64,000 bases of DNA from Megalopta genalis (taxonomy: Eukaryota; Arthropoda; Insecta; Hymenoptera; Halictidae), in contig NC_135026.1 in the NCBI RefSeq assembly GCF_051020955.1, positions 7,912,501 through 7,976,500 of the forward strand, read 5' to 3'. Shown here piece by piece: positions 46,591 to 58,790 of this stretch (position 1 is its first letter; each line of letters opens with the position of its first letter). The notes under the pieces were generated by a model, which saw nothing but the letters and a program-made list of their open reading frames with translations, had not been told where the DNA came from and did not search any database. Made by a program: the position numbers and the translations under genes.

Positions 46591-47519
46591 TTCACTTTTG
46601 TTATTTTCCAAATCAAAACAAGATGGCAAAATCATCGATTTTACTATGTTAAAAGGATAACAACGAATCGACAAAAGTTAAAAATTCCGTTTAAAAAAGC
46701 GTATAACTTCGTCATTTTCGCGAATTTAAGTAAATAATTTTGCACACATGTTCTACGGCACTTTCGCTTCAGACGATATTTTACAAAGAAGAAAATACAA
46801 GAAAATAGCAAAATTGATTTTTAAAGTTTCAACAGCAGTTCACGTCGGTTCGTTTCCGACGCGTCGTAGTTCCGAGTCGAAGATCTTCGTCCAATCGCTG
46901 GCACTCGACGGGTAAACACAGTTGCGACAGTCGAAACGTCTCGAAACGGAGCTCGAGTGAAACTCGTTTCGTCGCATCTCCCGCCGTAGTCGATAGACTC
47001 GCGTGCTCGATCCAACGTTTTCGAGATCATGTTAAACAGGGGTGGGGTGGGGGGGAGATCGATCCCTCCGGCGATCGGTTCCACAATCGTGGTGGCCATC
47101 GAGGTCGACGGTTGCCCGCGCAGTCTATCGATACACCTATCAATTAGACTCGAAATAACAGGGTGGAAATATTGCCGCAACGCCGCCGCCTAGGCCGCGT
47201 TCGCATTATTGCCAGGCTTACGCAGAGATATACAAAGAACCGGTCGCGCCTAAAGGAATTTTCTCGCGGCCGAAACGCGCTATCAGTTACGGGAAGTGGT
47301 CAAACTTATGCTAATGCCGATTTCCTCGGCTGCACATATATTGTATTTTACGGCAATTAGCTCACTTGATTGGTGTTCCGTTTCACTTGTTACGAAACAT
47401 CCGTGCTGTTGTAACAATAAAAATGTCATGAATAATGTGGGTGCTGTACTATGATACTAATTTTTCGCTTTCATACAGACATTCGAATCGAATTACAACG
47501 AATCATGTATCAACGTATA
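46591..47519. other. Unique DNA
   Basis: 46830-47300 is CpG-richer. Frames overlap on both strands with no known domain; GGGGTGGGGTGGGGGGGAGA lies near 47040. Confidence 0.4.
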
Positions 47520-47851
47520 GCTGAGGTGATTTTAAGAAACTTTTCTCTTAGCGAAAATGTTCTCCGTGGCCTCGTTGCCGAGTTATTGACGGAAAACGCG
47601 GACCAATCACAGGGCGAGTGCAACTGGCGCCCAGTCGTCGCGACCAATGACGCGTCGAACTCGCCGCCGCGCCGTAACGTGAGGGCGGAGCGCCAGTTGT
47701 ACTCTGCCCGCGATTGGAGCGTGTTTTTCGTTAATAACTCATTAACGAGGCCACGTAGAACATTTTCGCAAAGGAAAATGTTTCTCCAAATTACCTGAGC
47801 AATCGCTTAGTCGACTCGTTGAAGGCGTAGCAGGAGTTATTGGACACCCTG
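47520..47851. mobile_element. Foldback element FB-1, copy G
   Basis: Left arm AAGAAACTTTTCTCTTAGCG and CTCGTTGCCGAGTTATTGAC; right arm GTTTTTCGTTAATAACTC and CGCAAAGGAAAATGTTTC. The right end is TTGGACACCCTG. The left terminus is not clear. The centre repeats AACTGGCGCCC...GGAGCGCCAGTT in inverted form. Confidence 0.82.
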
Positions 47852-48597
47852 TGTGTCAAAGTCTAGAATAAATGCGAAACTTGAAACCATCGCGGAATAT
47901 TTCTCACTTCGATCGACGCCGATAACATAGTTCGTTAATTGAATGGACAAGAAAATGCGCGCGACCGCAGCAGTGGCGTAACACGAGCCGAAGGAAATTT
48001 GACGCAAGAATTCGCCGCGACAGGTTGAATCCGTAAACTCGCGCTACTGCAGACACCGGGATGCAATAAAACGCGAAGATTATTAGTCGACCGCGAGATG
48101 AAAAGTGCTTGAAAAGGTGAGGCGAAACTGATTTAACCAACTTGCTGCTTTGAACAACATCGTACAGTTTTATGAAACTGGTCGAACAATTTTATGTCAC
48201 GAAATCAGTTGTAATTAGCTTACGATTTCTCAAAAACTTTTCGATTTTCATTTTCCATTGATGTTGTAACTCGCCTGCACACTCTTTTTCGTAATACAAA
48301 ATCGGAAATCGCCAAAACGCATTTAAACGTTTAAACCAACATTTAAACATATAAATGAGTCGTTTATTTTGAAAGTGGCATAAGTAACTTTACCGTAATG
48401 AAAAGTGGTGGTTTTTTAATGTTTATACGAAATTATTTATACTGAGAAAAATATCAGTATCCTGAGATAACAAATACAAGTAAATCTTCTCGAAAGTTAG
48501 CATACATATTTTTAAACGTGTTAAAACGCAAACCCTTAAATATATCGACTTAAAAACAAAGTGACATATGCCACTTTCAAAATAAACGGCTCAAATG
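47852..48597. other. AT-rich unique DNA
   Basis: The words AGTGGCATAAGT (about 48374) and GACATATGCCACTTTCAAAA (about 48562) form a diverged inverted pair around CATTTAAAC repeats. No gene. Confidence 0.4.
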
Positions 48598-48840
48598 TAC
48601 GTGTAAGTATGTATATGTACATATAAAATATAGATGTAAAATGTACATATAAAATGTACATATAAAATATACGTATAAAATATGCATATAAAATATACGC
48701 AAGTGCATATAAAAATATATACGAATACATATAAAATATGCGTAAGTACATATAAAAATATATATGAATACATATACATGTAAACATATAATAAAATACA
48801 TATAAGCATATAAAAAAATATATAACGCACCGATATAATG
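48598..48840 (+). repeat. AT minisatellite ACATATAAAATAT
   Basis: Imperfect 12-16 bp units (ACATATAAAATATACGTATA, ACATATAAAAATATATAT) for about 240 bp. Three overlapping minus-strand Tyr/Ile/Phe-rich frames are artefacts. Confidence 0.9.
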
Positions 48841-49354
48841 TGTTAGTAATACAATGTACTAATAATTAATAATATATTGTAAAGATGAGTAGAAAAAGTG
48901 ACCAAAATCATTTTCGTTTCGAAAACGCTCGTATCTTCATGGCTCATAATAATGTCCACCTATGTCGCGAAACTGGCCCATCGTTCTCGGCATTGGCGAT
49001 CCGAAGTGTCTCCATGATATCAGCACTAATTTCGTCCGGGCTTTCGTCGAACAGGTATTTTTTAATCATCCTCGGTCACGTCACAGTGGCACGAGCACAC
49101 GGATCCGTAGAATCGTAAACCAGTCGTGAGTAGGTGCATTCTTTACTCTCATTCGATACGGCTGTACAGAGTTCGACGACTGTGTGCGAACGCGCGCCGA
49201 TGGCGCAATCCCGCCAACTATATGTATGTACGCGAGAGTGCCGTGTCATCTCGTCAATGAACACGCTTGCCGCGGCTTGCTTTCGTCTTCCTTTTACCGA
49301 AGAAAACGTCTCGCAGTTCAAGGAATCACCATCGAAACGACGCAACAATAATAG
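48841..49354. other. Unique DNA
   Basis: Overlapping plus and minus frames (48885-49421) with no recognised domain. Confidence 0.4.
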
Positions 49355-49470
49355 AACCTGGATTATCCGAATTGGTCGTGAGAACAATTGTTCGGATAAT
49401 AGAATGTTTACTTATTGTTAGATTATCACCTTTGATTTACAGTAGAACTTCGATTATCCGAAATAAAAAT
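49355..49470. repeat. Fragment of the GATTATCCG repeat family
   Basis: Contains CTGGATTATCCGAATTGGTC, AACAATTGTTCGGATAATAG and CAGTAGAACTTCGATTATCC. These are the same words as the units inside the 56.5-61.7 kb palindrome and the copy at 54035-54250. Confidence 0.7.
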
Positions 49471-49584
49471 CGACAGTTCATTTCATTTTACTTCGGATCA
49501 ATTATTAATGGAATTGCGTAAAATGATAGATCGAGAGAAATCCAGTTCGGTTAATCATAGCTTAGTTATGATAAATATTAGATC

Positions 49585-50560
49585 GTTTTAGATTCAGATA
49601 TTTACATTGTGGTTATGTAATTACCTAGTGACATACTTACATAGTTGTATAATTATATGGTTCTATAGATACAGTTAGTAGTTGCATAACTATATAGTTG
49701 TGCAGCTATTTAGTTCTATAGATACATAGTTGAAAAACTATGTAATTGTACAGCTATGTAGTTCTATAGATACATGGTTGCATAACAATGAAGTCACGTA
49801 GTTACATAGTTGAATGGCTATTTAATTGCATAGCTATATGGTTCCATAGCTACATAGTTGTATAGTTTTACGGTTCTGTAGCTATATGGTTCCATAGCTA
49901 CATAGTTGTATAGTTATACGGTTCTGTAGCTATATGGTTCCATAGCTACATAGTTGTATAGTTATACGGTTCTGTAGCTATATGGTTCCATAGCTACATA
50001 GTTGTATAGTTATACGGTTCTGTAGCTATATGGTTCCATAGCTATATAGTTGTGTAGCTATACGGTTTTATAGCTACAAAGTTGTATAGTTACTTAGTTG
50101 TATAGCTACATCATTGTATAGTTACACAGTTACTTGGTTACATAGTTGCATAGTTACATAATTACAGAATTACATAGCTACATGGGTACACAGTCATATA
50201 GTTACATGGCTAAATAGTGAAATAGTTACATAGTTACATAATTACATAGTTTCATAGTTACATAATTAACATGTAATCTTGACATAGTTACATGGTTACA
50301 TAGTTGCGTATTTACACAATTACATAGTTGCGTAGTTACATAATTACATAGTTGCATAATTACATAATTGCATAGTTACATAGTCACATAGTTGTATAGT
50401 TGCATAGTTACATAGTCACATGGTTGCATAGTTACAAAGTTACATAGTTACAAAGTTACATAGTTACAAAGTTACATAGTTACAAAGTTACATAGTTACA
50501 AAGTTACATAGTTGCATAGTTGCATAGTTACATAGTTACATAGTTACATAGTTAACACGC
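49585..50560 (+). repeat. TACATAGTTG minisatellite with a 48-bp higher-order block
   Basis: 10-bp-like units (TACATAGTTG, TATATGGTTC, TTACATAGTTAC) for almost 1 kb. Between 49871 and 50015 the word CGGTTCTGTAGCTATATGG recurs at exact 48-bp steps (49871, 49919, 49967, 50015). The right part is simple TTACATAGTTACAAAG. Confidence 0.95.
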
Positions 50561-52747
50561 TGCTGCAAAGTATTCTCGATAGCCCCCGAAGCGTTCCGAC
50601 CAGGAAAGCAAGAAAAGATTCCTTGCAACTGGGTAACCTTTAGAAGCATCATTAATTTCTACACGTTTCCAATAGTCTTATCGTCTCTAATATAACGAAC
50701 AGAGAAAATGTAGTCGAGTATTTGCCACCTGCCATGTCTAAGATTGATTCAATTAGTGCCTTTCCCGGCGTGAGTGGTCCAGTTCAGTTCAGTTTGCATC
50801 ATATAGTAAGAGACTTGTTGTGGTCCCGAAACTTTGTGACATGAAATCCGATCAGCTTCGAATCGATCACTTGACCGACGTCTGCAGTAAAAGCTATTTA
50901 TATCTATGGGACCGCAAACTGTGTGCTGCGTTTCCAAAAACCGGTGCTATTGAAATTTGACAAATCAGAGTCTCTACAATTTTCAAACTTTTCTTTACGC
51001 TTCAATATGACTGAAAGCACAGATCTATCTTTTCCATAGAAACAATGTTTCTCAGAAAGATTTTCGGCGACTCGGCAGACAAGTATTCCGAATTCCGTGT
51101 GTTGTTTCAGGTTAGGTTTGGGTTAGGTTTATCTTAACACTCGAGTCAACGTTCGCGATAAATCCCTGGCGAATAAAGTTTCTCAAATGTCAAACCAAGG
51201 TATTTGTCAGCGGCAACAAAAAATTCTCGAATCGCCAAATTCGAAAATCTTCCAAACTTTTTTTCCCGAAAATTTTTTCCCGATTCCACGGCCGGTGCTC
51301 GCACAGAACAAAGTTCGCTGGGAATTCGCGAAACCCGTGGGCCGACGTCAGCGCTGTCAACAAACAGGAGAAAACTGCGGCCACGTGTTGCGCAAACGGC
51401 GAGTTCCTTTTTGATACAGAAAAAGCAGCCGACCTTGATAAGAGGCGTCTGCGGACTCTTACTTTCCGAGAGAGAAAGAGAAGGGGAGAGTACACGCGTA
51501 CGAGCGATTACTCCGGTCGTCGTAGTCGAATAGATCGTCTATCGATCTTCTCTGACGGTTGGAATTTTCATGGTTGGCGAAACGGTTGCGCAAACGTCCG
51601 CCAGAGGCTCTGCTGTTCCGCACGCGCGACGCATTTCCACGCGACACGATTCTTCTTTTATTTTGATCGCCATCATCCGATACACCGAGCCGACACGGAA
51701 CGAAATTTCGCTCGCGACACGCCGCGAGCAAACTGGAACACCGAGTAACATTTTGCTTCGTTCCGCTGACGCAATCGTAGCCCCGCGGAGGAATCTCACC
51801 GCAGCGCCGCGCCGCTCGAATCGGCTTCGCTCATGGTCATGGCGCCTCGCCGCCCTTCATCCATAAAACGGCAAGAAAGTAAAGGGGCCGATACACGTGG
51901 CACGATCTGTCGCACGAATCCCAGATCTCGCTACCCGGCTGTCGCCTTTTATGTTACCCGGTCGCTTCACCGACGCCGGCAAGAAATTCTAGCACTTTTA
52001 CGGGGGTCAGCCGAGCTGCGACTTACCCCTCCCCTCTCCGTTGACAGCGGTCCGCAACACGGTTCTCGGATCTCCGATTTCCTACCGCGAAAAGGCTGTC
52101 TTAATTGCGCAGCTCTGCGGCAAAAAGGCTGCTCTGTTTACGTGGGAATTGGGATTCTTGTTCGGTTAGGCTTGTCCTCTGGAGCCGTAGACTTTTAATC
52201 TAACATCGGTTAACCATGTCCCTAGAGATCCTTTCGTTACCTTGAACTATGTGTCTTCAGTATTTTTGTTTTAGGGTGGATCCTGATTTTGTGCAACTTT
52301 CACTTTGTTCGAGTTAAATGGTTTTCGTGTAATAGTCAGGATTTTTGTGGATTTCCAGTTTTTTGGTGGTCTTAGGAACCGTCTTCCTGGCTCCTACCTC
52401 CGTATACAGGATACCTAACCTAAACGTGTAGACTTGATCTAAACCTAAGCTTAAGCTAAAATTAAGTTTAACGCAAAACTAACTGAATACCTCGAGACCT
52501 AGCTTAATAATACAGCTGTAACATAGCACTTTTTTGTTTTGGATCCAACCCAGTCCTGCCTGAATAAAATAGCAACAATAGTCCATTTGTATCCTAATCT
52601 AAAACCAACCCAACCTTATCTGAACGAAATAGCAGCAGTATAACAGTTGCTTCTGTGTCGCACCTAACCTTCACCTAACTGAATGAAATAATTGTAATAT
52701 ATTAGGTTAGGTTATAAATAATTTTCGATGCAGCTAGGTAGAATTTA
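50561..52747. other. Unique DNA with CpG-rich patches, no gene recognised
   Basis: 51200-52200 is GC-richer, with several overlapping frames on both strands and no recognised domain. 52380-52720 is rich in CCTAACC/TTAGGTT words. GGTTAGGTTTGGGTTAGGTT lies near 51110. Confidence 0.4.
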
Positions 52748-53062
52748 CAGGGTGTCCTAAAAATTACTTAAAATCGAAAAAGTCATTCGTAGTAACTTTT
52801 TCCTTAGCGCAAATGCAATCCGCGGCTTTGTTTACGAGTATTCACGAATAACAGTGACCAATGAGAGGCGAAATCGGCTGGCACTAGGTGGCGCTCGCGA
52901 TAAGCGGCGCATCAGGCCTACTCGCTCTCTCATTGGTCAGTGTTTTTCGTTAATAACTCGTAAACGAAGCCGCGGATTGCATTTGCGCTAAGGAAAAAGT
53001 TACTTCAAATGTCCTCAGCAATCCCTCAGTTCCCGATTTTGAGTAATTTGTTGGACACCCTG
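52748..53062. mobile_element. Foldback element FB-1, copy H, complete
   Basis: Complete ends: CAGGGTGTCCTAAAAATTAC at 52748 and AATTTGTTGGACACCCTG at 53062, each flanked by TA. Arms GTAACTTTTTCCTTAGCG, TGCAATCCGCGGCTTTG and GACCAATGAGAG pair with CATTGGTCAG, AAGCCGCGGATTGCA and CGCTAAGGAAAAAGTTACTT. This copy is the best reference for the family, about 315 bp. Confidence 0.92.
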
Positions 53063-54034
53063 TACTCTTCGTATCTACCCATTACGAGTCATCGGAACAA
53101 ACGAATTTCTGCTTCCGCTAAATAAATAAATGTCCAAAATAAATGGAATAAAAAACAAAAAATAAATAAATAAAAAGAAAAAAGCAAAATAAACGTCTGA
53201 TAAAGAAAATAGAAGTCACTTATGACACGACCTGACATTAATTAGTTGTCGAATCCAATCCAGACTCGACGCAGACCTAATTGGACGAAGCTACCTTGCC
53301 GGAGGCTCGAATACTACTAATGAACATCATAAATCTCTCTTTCTCGGTGCACACGTATTATCGAGTAAATTATTTCATTACAAGAGTCGAGACTATTCTA
53401 TTTCCGAGAGCTTCTAAACGGAATAATTTTACGGCATGCATTAATGAGAGACTGGTATTAAATTTAAATACTGTGATTCATTATCCGCTCGATCAAATCC
53501 ATACATTTATAGACCGTGAATGTTAATGAAATTCTCCGCCGCTGTAGGCGAACGCTGGCCCGCGTAATTCTGGCTATTCGGAGCGCGTCGATCGATCGAT
53601 CGTTGGAAGACGTCGAGAAGACGTCGTTAACCCTTGTCCTGCGATTGCCGGGTCATTTCTGACCCGATATATTTTTAATTCGTCATCTAAGCACAACGGA
53701 AACACTAATATAAATTTCAGTGAAATACGTTCGAAAATATGTGATTGGAAAAATTCTTGGATACAGCACAAAATTGTTATAAACATTGCGAATTGCTGCG
53801 GCCGGGTACGTTCGTCGGGACAATTAACGGTCATTGGAACGAGCGGGACTGGTGTACCGGTGAGTTTCCTCGCGTCAATTTTATAGGAGAAACTGGTAAT
53901 GAGTCTATCGACCTGACATAACAGCTTGCATATATCGACCTATTTGCGGCGGCTAATTAATTTATCGCTCGCACATAGCACGAAAAAAATGTCCGTAAAT
54001 CCTGCAAAAAGATGAAATACTCGGAACATGCCGA
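53063..54034. other. Unique DNA
   Basis: An A-rich AAATAAA stretch at 53110-53190. Frames at 53281-53526 and 53574-53834 have no recognised domain. Confidence 0.45.
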
Positions 54035-54250
54035 TAGAGCACCAGGTAAAAACCTGATAATCCGGACCGGTCGTGGAGAGCTGAACGTTCGGATAGTGGA
54101 ACAATCACGTGGTTGCAAGGCTGCCAAACATTTTTCATCTGTTGCGCGATTAATTTAGTCACTGTCAATCATGTTAGATCGAATTGCCTCCATGCGGAAC
54201 GAATTCGGGTAATTAAACAGTAAGACATTGGCGGTCCGGATAATCGGATT
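54035..54250. repeat. Diverged single copy of the palindrome's repeat unit
   Basis: Matches 61160-61375 in order: GATAATCCGGACCGGTCGTG, GAACGTTCGGATAGTGGAAC, GTTGCAAGGCTGCCAAACAT, GAACGAATTCGGGTAATTAA, AGACATTGGCGGTCCGGATA. It directly abuts FB-1 copy I. Confidence 0.8.
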
Positions 54251-54254
54251 ACTA

Positions 54255-54617
54255 CAGGGTGTTCCAAAAATGTCTCCCAATCAAAAAATGGGGGTTCCTG
54301 AGGTTATTGAAGCAACTTTTTCCTTTAGAAAAACTTTCTCCGAGGCATCGTTGACTAGTTATTAACGGAAAACATTGACCAATGAGATGCGCGCTTGGCC
54401 GGCGCGAAGCGGCCCAGCCAACGAGCACGCGGAGCCCTGTTCCGAGCATTGGCTCGGCCGTCACGTGTCAACCAAACTCTCCTCTCGTTGGTCAGTGTTT
54501 TTCTTTGATAACTCGTCAACGATGCCTCGTAGAACATTTTTGTAAAAGAAAATGTTACTTCGAATGATCTCAGGAACTCTCCATTTCCGGATTACGAGAT
54601 ATTTTTGGGGCACCCTG
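54255..54617. mobile_element. Foldback element FB-1, copy I, complete
   Basis: Ends CAGGGTGTTCCAAAAATG and ATTTTTGGGGCACCCTG, each flanked by TA. Arms: AAGCAACTTTTTCCTTTAG, GACTAGTTATTAACGG and TTGACCAATGAGATG with inverse partners CGTTGGTCAGTG, GATAACTCGTCAACGATG and TGTAAAAGAAAATGTTACTT. Confidence 0.9.
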
Positions 54618-55000
54618 TATTGTATTCTATTAAAATCTTTCTGGTTCGTAGGTTATGTTTTATCAAGCGTCTTCTTCAGATATTTTTGAATCTATTACTT
54701 GAAGATCAGTATCGATCCTCCTGTTGATCTTAATATCATAATTAGATCAGCAATCCGAGTCGATCAGAGCTCTTGGAAGCCGGTGCTATGCAACCGAGTT
54801 ATGTCAGACGTGGTTTGGTTCGACGCGAGACATCCGTGGCATTTCGCGGAATCATAGTCTGTTGATGAAACACAGTATTACCTCTGATTCCGACTACGGT
54901 GCAGATATTAACCTTTCGAGCTGGCTAAAAGAACGTTTCGAAACGCGACGACGGCAGTTAACGACGCGAGGCGCAGTGGACCCAATCGATGAATCAGCTC
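54618..55000. other. Unique flank of the 55-kb inverted repeat
   Basis: A short plus frame 54862-55050 (acidic start, then basic) runs into the left arm of the inverted repeat. I do not recognise it. Its last 30 bp or so show weak inverted similarity to the DNA after 55937, so the repeat may extend outward in diverged form. Confidence 0.4.
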
Positions 55001-55937
55001 TTCACGACGATTTTAGCTATGTTTTAAGACGTAAAGACAGTTGTATATAGGTCGTTGAATTCGTCTTGACGTCAGCTATAATATTATTAAGTAAAAAAGA
55101 TATAGCAACGACTAAAAAATCAAGGTGACATTAATATTTTATTTAAAAAAAAGTTTTTTATTAATTCTTTATACTGATGTTTATAGAAGTCTGAGCACTA
55201 ATTAATTTTTGTTCGAAACATTTTTTTGTCAAAGCACCGGAAATGACTGAATAAATTGCGATAACGTGTGAATAATAAATGGTGTTTGTATATTTTTATT
55301 TTATCAGTGGTGCACTTCTCGTACTTAAAAATGCTGTTGTCTGTAAGAAATATTGCTTGTAATTTATTTGTACATTAATATTCAATTGACTAAGGAGAGC
55401 GTCAACGTTTCATATAATTAATAATTAATATCTTCCGACTCTCAACACATCGCAGTCTGAAAAAGATTATTATTTAAAGCGGCTCTGTGGCCGGAACCGT
55501 CAAGAGATTATTGTTGTTTTATTTTTTATTATATTAATTTGTATATTTTAGTAATGATACTTTTGTTGTTACCTAATATTGTTGTTGTTCAATTGATATA
55601 ATCAAGCAGTATTTCTTACAGACAACAGTATTTTTAAGTACGAGAAGTGCACCACTGATAAAATAAAAATATACAAACATCATTTATTATTCACACATTA
55701 TCGCAATTTTTTCAGTTATTTCGAACAAAAATTAATTAATACTGAGACTTCTATAAACATCAGCATAAAAAATTAATGGAAAACTTTTTTCTAAATAAAA
55801 GATTAAAGTCACCTTGATTTTTTAATCGTTGCTATATCTTTTTCACTTAGCAATGTTATAGCTGACGTCGAGACGAATTCAACGACCTATATAAAACTGT
55901 CTTTACGTTTTAAATCATTGCTAAAATCGTCGTGAAC
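55001..55937. repeat. Long inverted repeat, arms of about 340-360 bp
   Basis: Left arm 55001-55360 includes TTCACGACGATTTTAGC, GGTCGTTGAATTCGTC, GACGTCAGCTATAA, ATATAGCAACGA, TCAAGGTGAC, GTGGTGCACTTCTCGTACTT and CTGTAAGAAATATTGCTT. Right arm 55603-55937 has their inverses in reverse order, ending GCTAAAATCGTCGTGAA. The spacer of about 240 bp is unique and contains GCGGCTCTGTGGCCGGAACC. Identity of the arms looks around 85-90% by eye. No terminal motif of a known element is seen. Confidence 0.9.
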
Positions 55938-56517
55938 AACTATAATTCTCCGTCTGGGACCACTCGGGCGACGTTCCGATCCTCCCGGTTTCGGGAACAG
56001 TGTGAGTCATCGGAGAAATCAAGGACTACTTGAGGCGCAGCCTTCGGGACGGTTGCAGCTCTGTATTCCCGACGCACGCGAGCACGACACTGCCATGGGG
56101 AATAAATAGGAAGTATGGAATACCAGTTTGTCTAAAAAAAAAAGATACAGAAAAAACCCGTGTAAATACCCGTAAACCGGCACTGCACCTACATCCGGCC
56201 TGATAAGGGCCTTGAATTAATCAACATAGTTGCAAACACTATTATCATTTCATTTCTGATTCTTGCAATCACTTTGAAAAATTTTGATCTTTCATAAACA
56301 TCCGCAGTCTGTTAATTATATAGATTCATTCCACACGTGTAGAGTTCATTCCAACACGTATACAGCTAACTCCACTCGCATACAGTTCACTCTAACGCGA
56401 GGTATTGCAACTAAATTCACTGATCCGGGTAATCATGATTCTACTTCAAAATCTAACTTTAACACTTCAATTTCAACGCTGTACAACCAATCTCGGGTTC
56501 CTCGAGGATAGCACTCT
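55938..56517. other. Unique DNA between two inverted repeats
   Basis: 55940-56110 is GC-moderate. 56330-56400 has three imperfect copies of an ACACGT/CATACAG...TTCA(C/T)TC unit. No gene. Confidence 0.45.
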
Positions 56518-57238
56518 GACGTCAATCGGGCCCTATTGACGTCGCGCGAGACCAGTTCGCGTCCTAACCTCACTATCGGAACGAATAGCCTCACTGATGG
56601 ACCACCGGAGCGCTGCCTATCGGCGAATTCTAAAATGTTCGATGTTTACGAATACCACGTTTTAATTAAAATGATGATAGCAGTGACTTTCCATTTTGAA
56701 ATGCAAATGTAACCGCTCCGGTTCGAAAGAAACGCTTGCCACGATGCAAGCAATGGAAAATTAGTTCGTGAAAGCACGAAACGAACGGCACTTCGATCTT
56801 TTTAAAAAGAATGCAGATAAGGTCGTAAGCAGTGACTTTCGATTGGAGTTATTGGAGAATTTTAAGTACCGTAGAATCTCTATAGTATGGATCACTAATG
56901 TCTGACTTATTAATTACTCGAATTCGTTTCACGTGTTGAGTGTTCAATCCAAAACGATGCAGAGCAACTAAATTAACTTCGTAAATTGGAAAAAATGTCT
57001 GGTATTCTTGCAACTGGTTAACTGTTCCATTATTCGAACATTTCTCTCTCCAAGATTGGCCCGGATAATCGAGTTCCTGCTGTATTTTGTCTCGAGAAAC
57101 ATATCTGGTGCGCTGTGCATAACGAAAAATAAGCTTGCAACAGTTCAATAGAATTGTTCAATTCACTGTACGTGAATGGAGCTCTAAGTATTGTCACTCT
57201 GAACTTCGTACGCAATTTTAGCAATTTTGGTTTAAGAA

Positions 57239-58025
57239 AACTATCTCGTTGATTACAAGAATTGAACAATGAGATCAACGACGAATATCTGACTTCTTTA
57301 AAAAGAGTGTCGACGTAGACTTAAATGGTGACCCTCTGGACTTCCAATTAAATTTCGAGGTACAGTAGAAACTCGATTATACCTCCAACGTCCGACTCAA
57401 TAATTCTCAAAAGTCCCACGTGTAAACGGTTCAACCTAGAACGGTGCATGGCAACTAAGTAAATAACAGAAGTCGGTGAAAATGTTGGACAGTCTTCCAA
57501 CTAAGTAACGGTTCCGTTATCCAAACATTTGCCTCACCAAGATTGGTCCTGATAATCAAGTTTCTACTGCATCCTGTCTTTAGAAAAGAACCAGGTGTGC
57601 CACATGTAAGTGATGTCACTCTGAACTTCATACGTAATTTTAGCAATTTTGGTTTAAGAAACTATCTTGTTGACTACAAGAATTGAACGATGAGATCAAC
57701 GACAAATATCTGACTTCTTCAAAAAGAGTGTCGACGTAGACCTAAATGGTAACACTCTGGACTTCTAAATAAATTTCGAGTTGTAGTAGATTATAATTCT
57801 CCAAGGTCCTGCATATAAACAGTTCAACCTAAAACGATGCATAGCAACTAAATTAATAACTAAGTGACTGCTCCGTTATCCGAACATTTGTCCCGTCATG
57901 TCCGGTCCGGTTATTCGAGTTTCTTCTTCATTCAGGCTTTAAAAAATACTTGGCGTGTTACACACAACAAAGAATTATCTTGCAATAGTATAATACAGAA
58001 GTTCTTCTTTAAAAATTATGCAAAT
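57239..58025 (-). repeat. About 422-bp tandem units, left arm
   Basis: Marker AACTATCTYGTTGAYTACAA occurs at 57239 and 57661, 422 bp apart, with GTGTCGACGTAGAC, GTTCAACCTA and CCGTTATCC in the same order in each unit. Confidence 0.85.
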
Positions 58026-58790
58026 AATGATCTAAGTGGTCTCAGAATTTCAGACAGAATAGACTCTCGATTATCGAATCTTTCAGTGACCGAATTTTCG
58101 ATTATCGAAATTCGTTCCAGCTATAAACAGGATGCCCTTGTACAACGCATAGCACACTAAATTAACTGTACAAATCATTTGTCTCTCCTCGACTGATCCG
58201 GGTAATCGAGTTTCTATGTTTTCTGTCTTTACGAAAAAAAATTGGCAAGAATTAGCTTGCGATAGCACAATACAAAAGTTTTCACTTCTTTAAAAATTAT
58301 GCAAATAATTATCTAACTGGTCTCAGAATTTCAGATAGAATAGACTCTCGATTATCGAATCTTTCAGTGACCGAATTTTCGATTATCGAAATTCGTTCCA
58401 GCTATAAACAGGATGCCCTTGTACAACGCATAGCACACTAAATTAACTGTACAAATCATTTGTCTCTCCTCGACTGATCCGGGTAATCGAGTTTCTTTGT
58501 TTTTTGTCTTTACGAAAAAAAATTGGCAAGAATTAGCTTGCGATAGCACAATACAAAAGTTTTCACTTCTTTAAAAATTATGCAAATAATTATCTAACTG
58601 GTCTCAGAATTTCAGATAGAATAGACTCTCGATTATCGAATCTTTCAGTGACCGAATTTTCGATTATCGAAATTCGTTCCAGTTATAAACAGTACGCCCT
58701 TGTACAACACATAGCACACTAAATTAACTGTACAAATCATTTGTCTCTGATGATCCGGACTGATCCGGATAATCGAGTTTCTGCTGTGTC
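58026..58790 (-). repeat. 281-bp tandem units, three copies, left arm
   Basis: CAGAYAGAATAGACTCTCGA recurs at 58051, 58332 and 58613, exactly 281 bp apart. Copies one and two are almost identical; the third diverges after about 150 bp. The right arm has a single related copy near 59604-59850. Confidence 0.92.

Noticed and set aside
54862..55050. 62-codon plus frame as the start of a transposase
   Set aside because: The acidic SDSDYGAD start is suggestive, but no conserved motif follows and the frame enters the inverted repeat arm.
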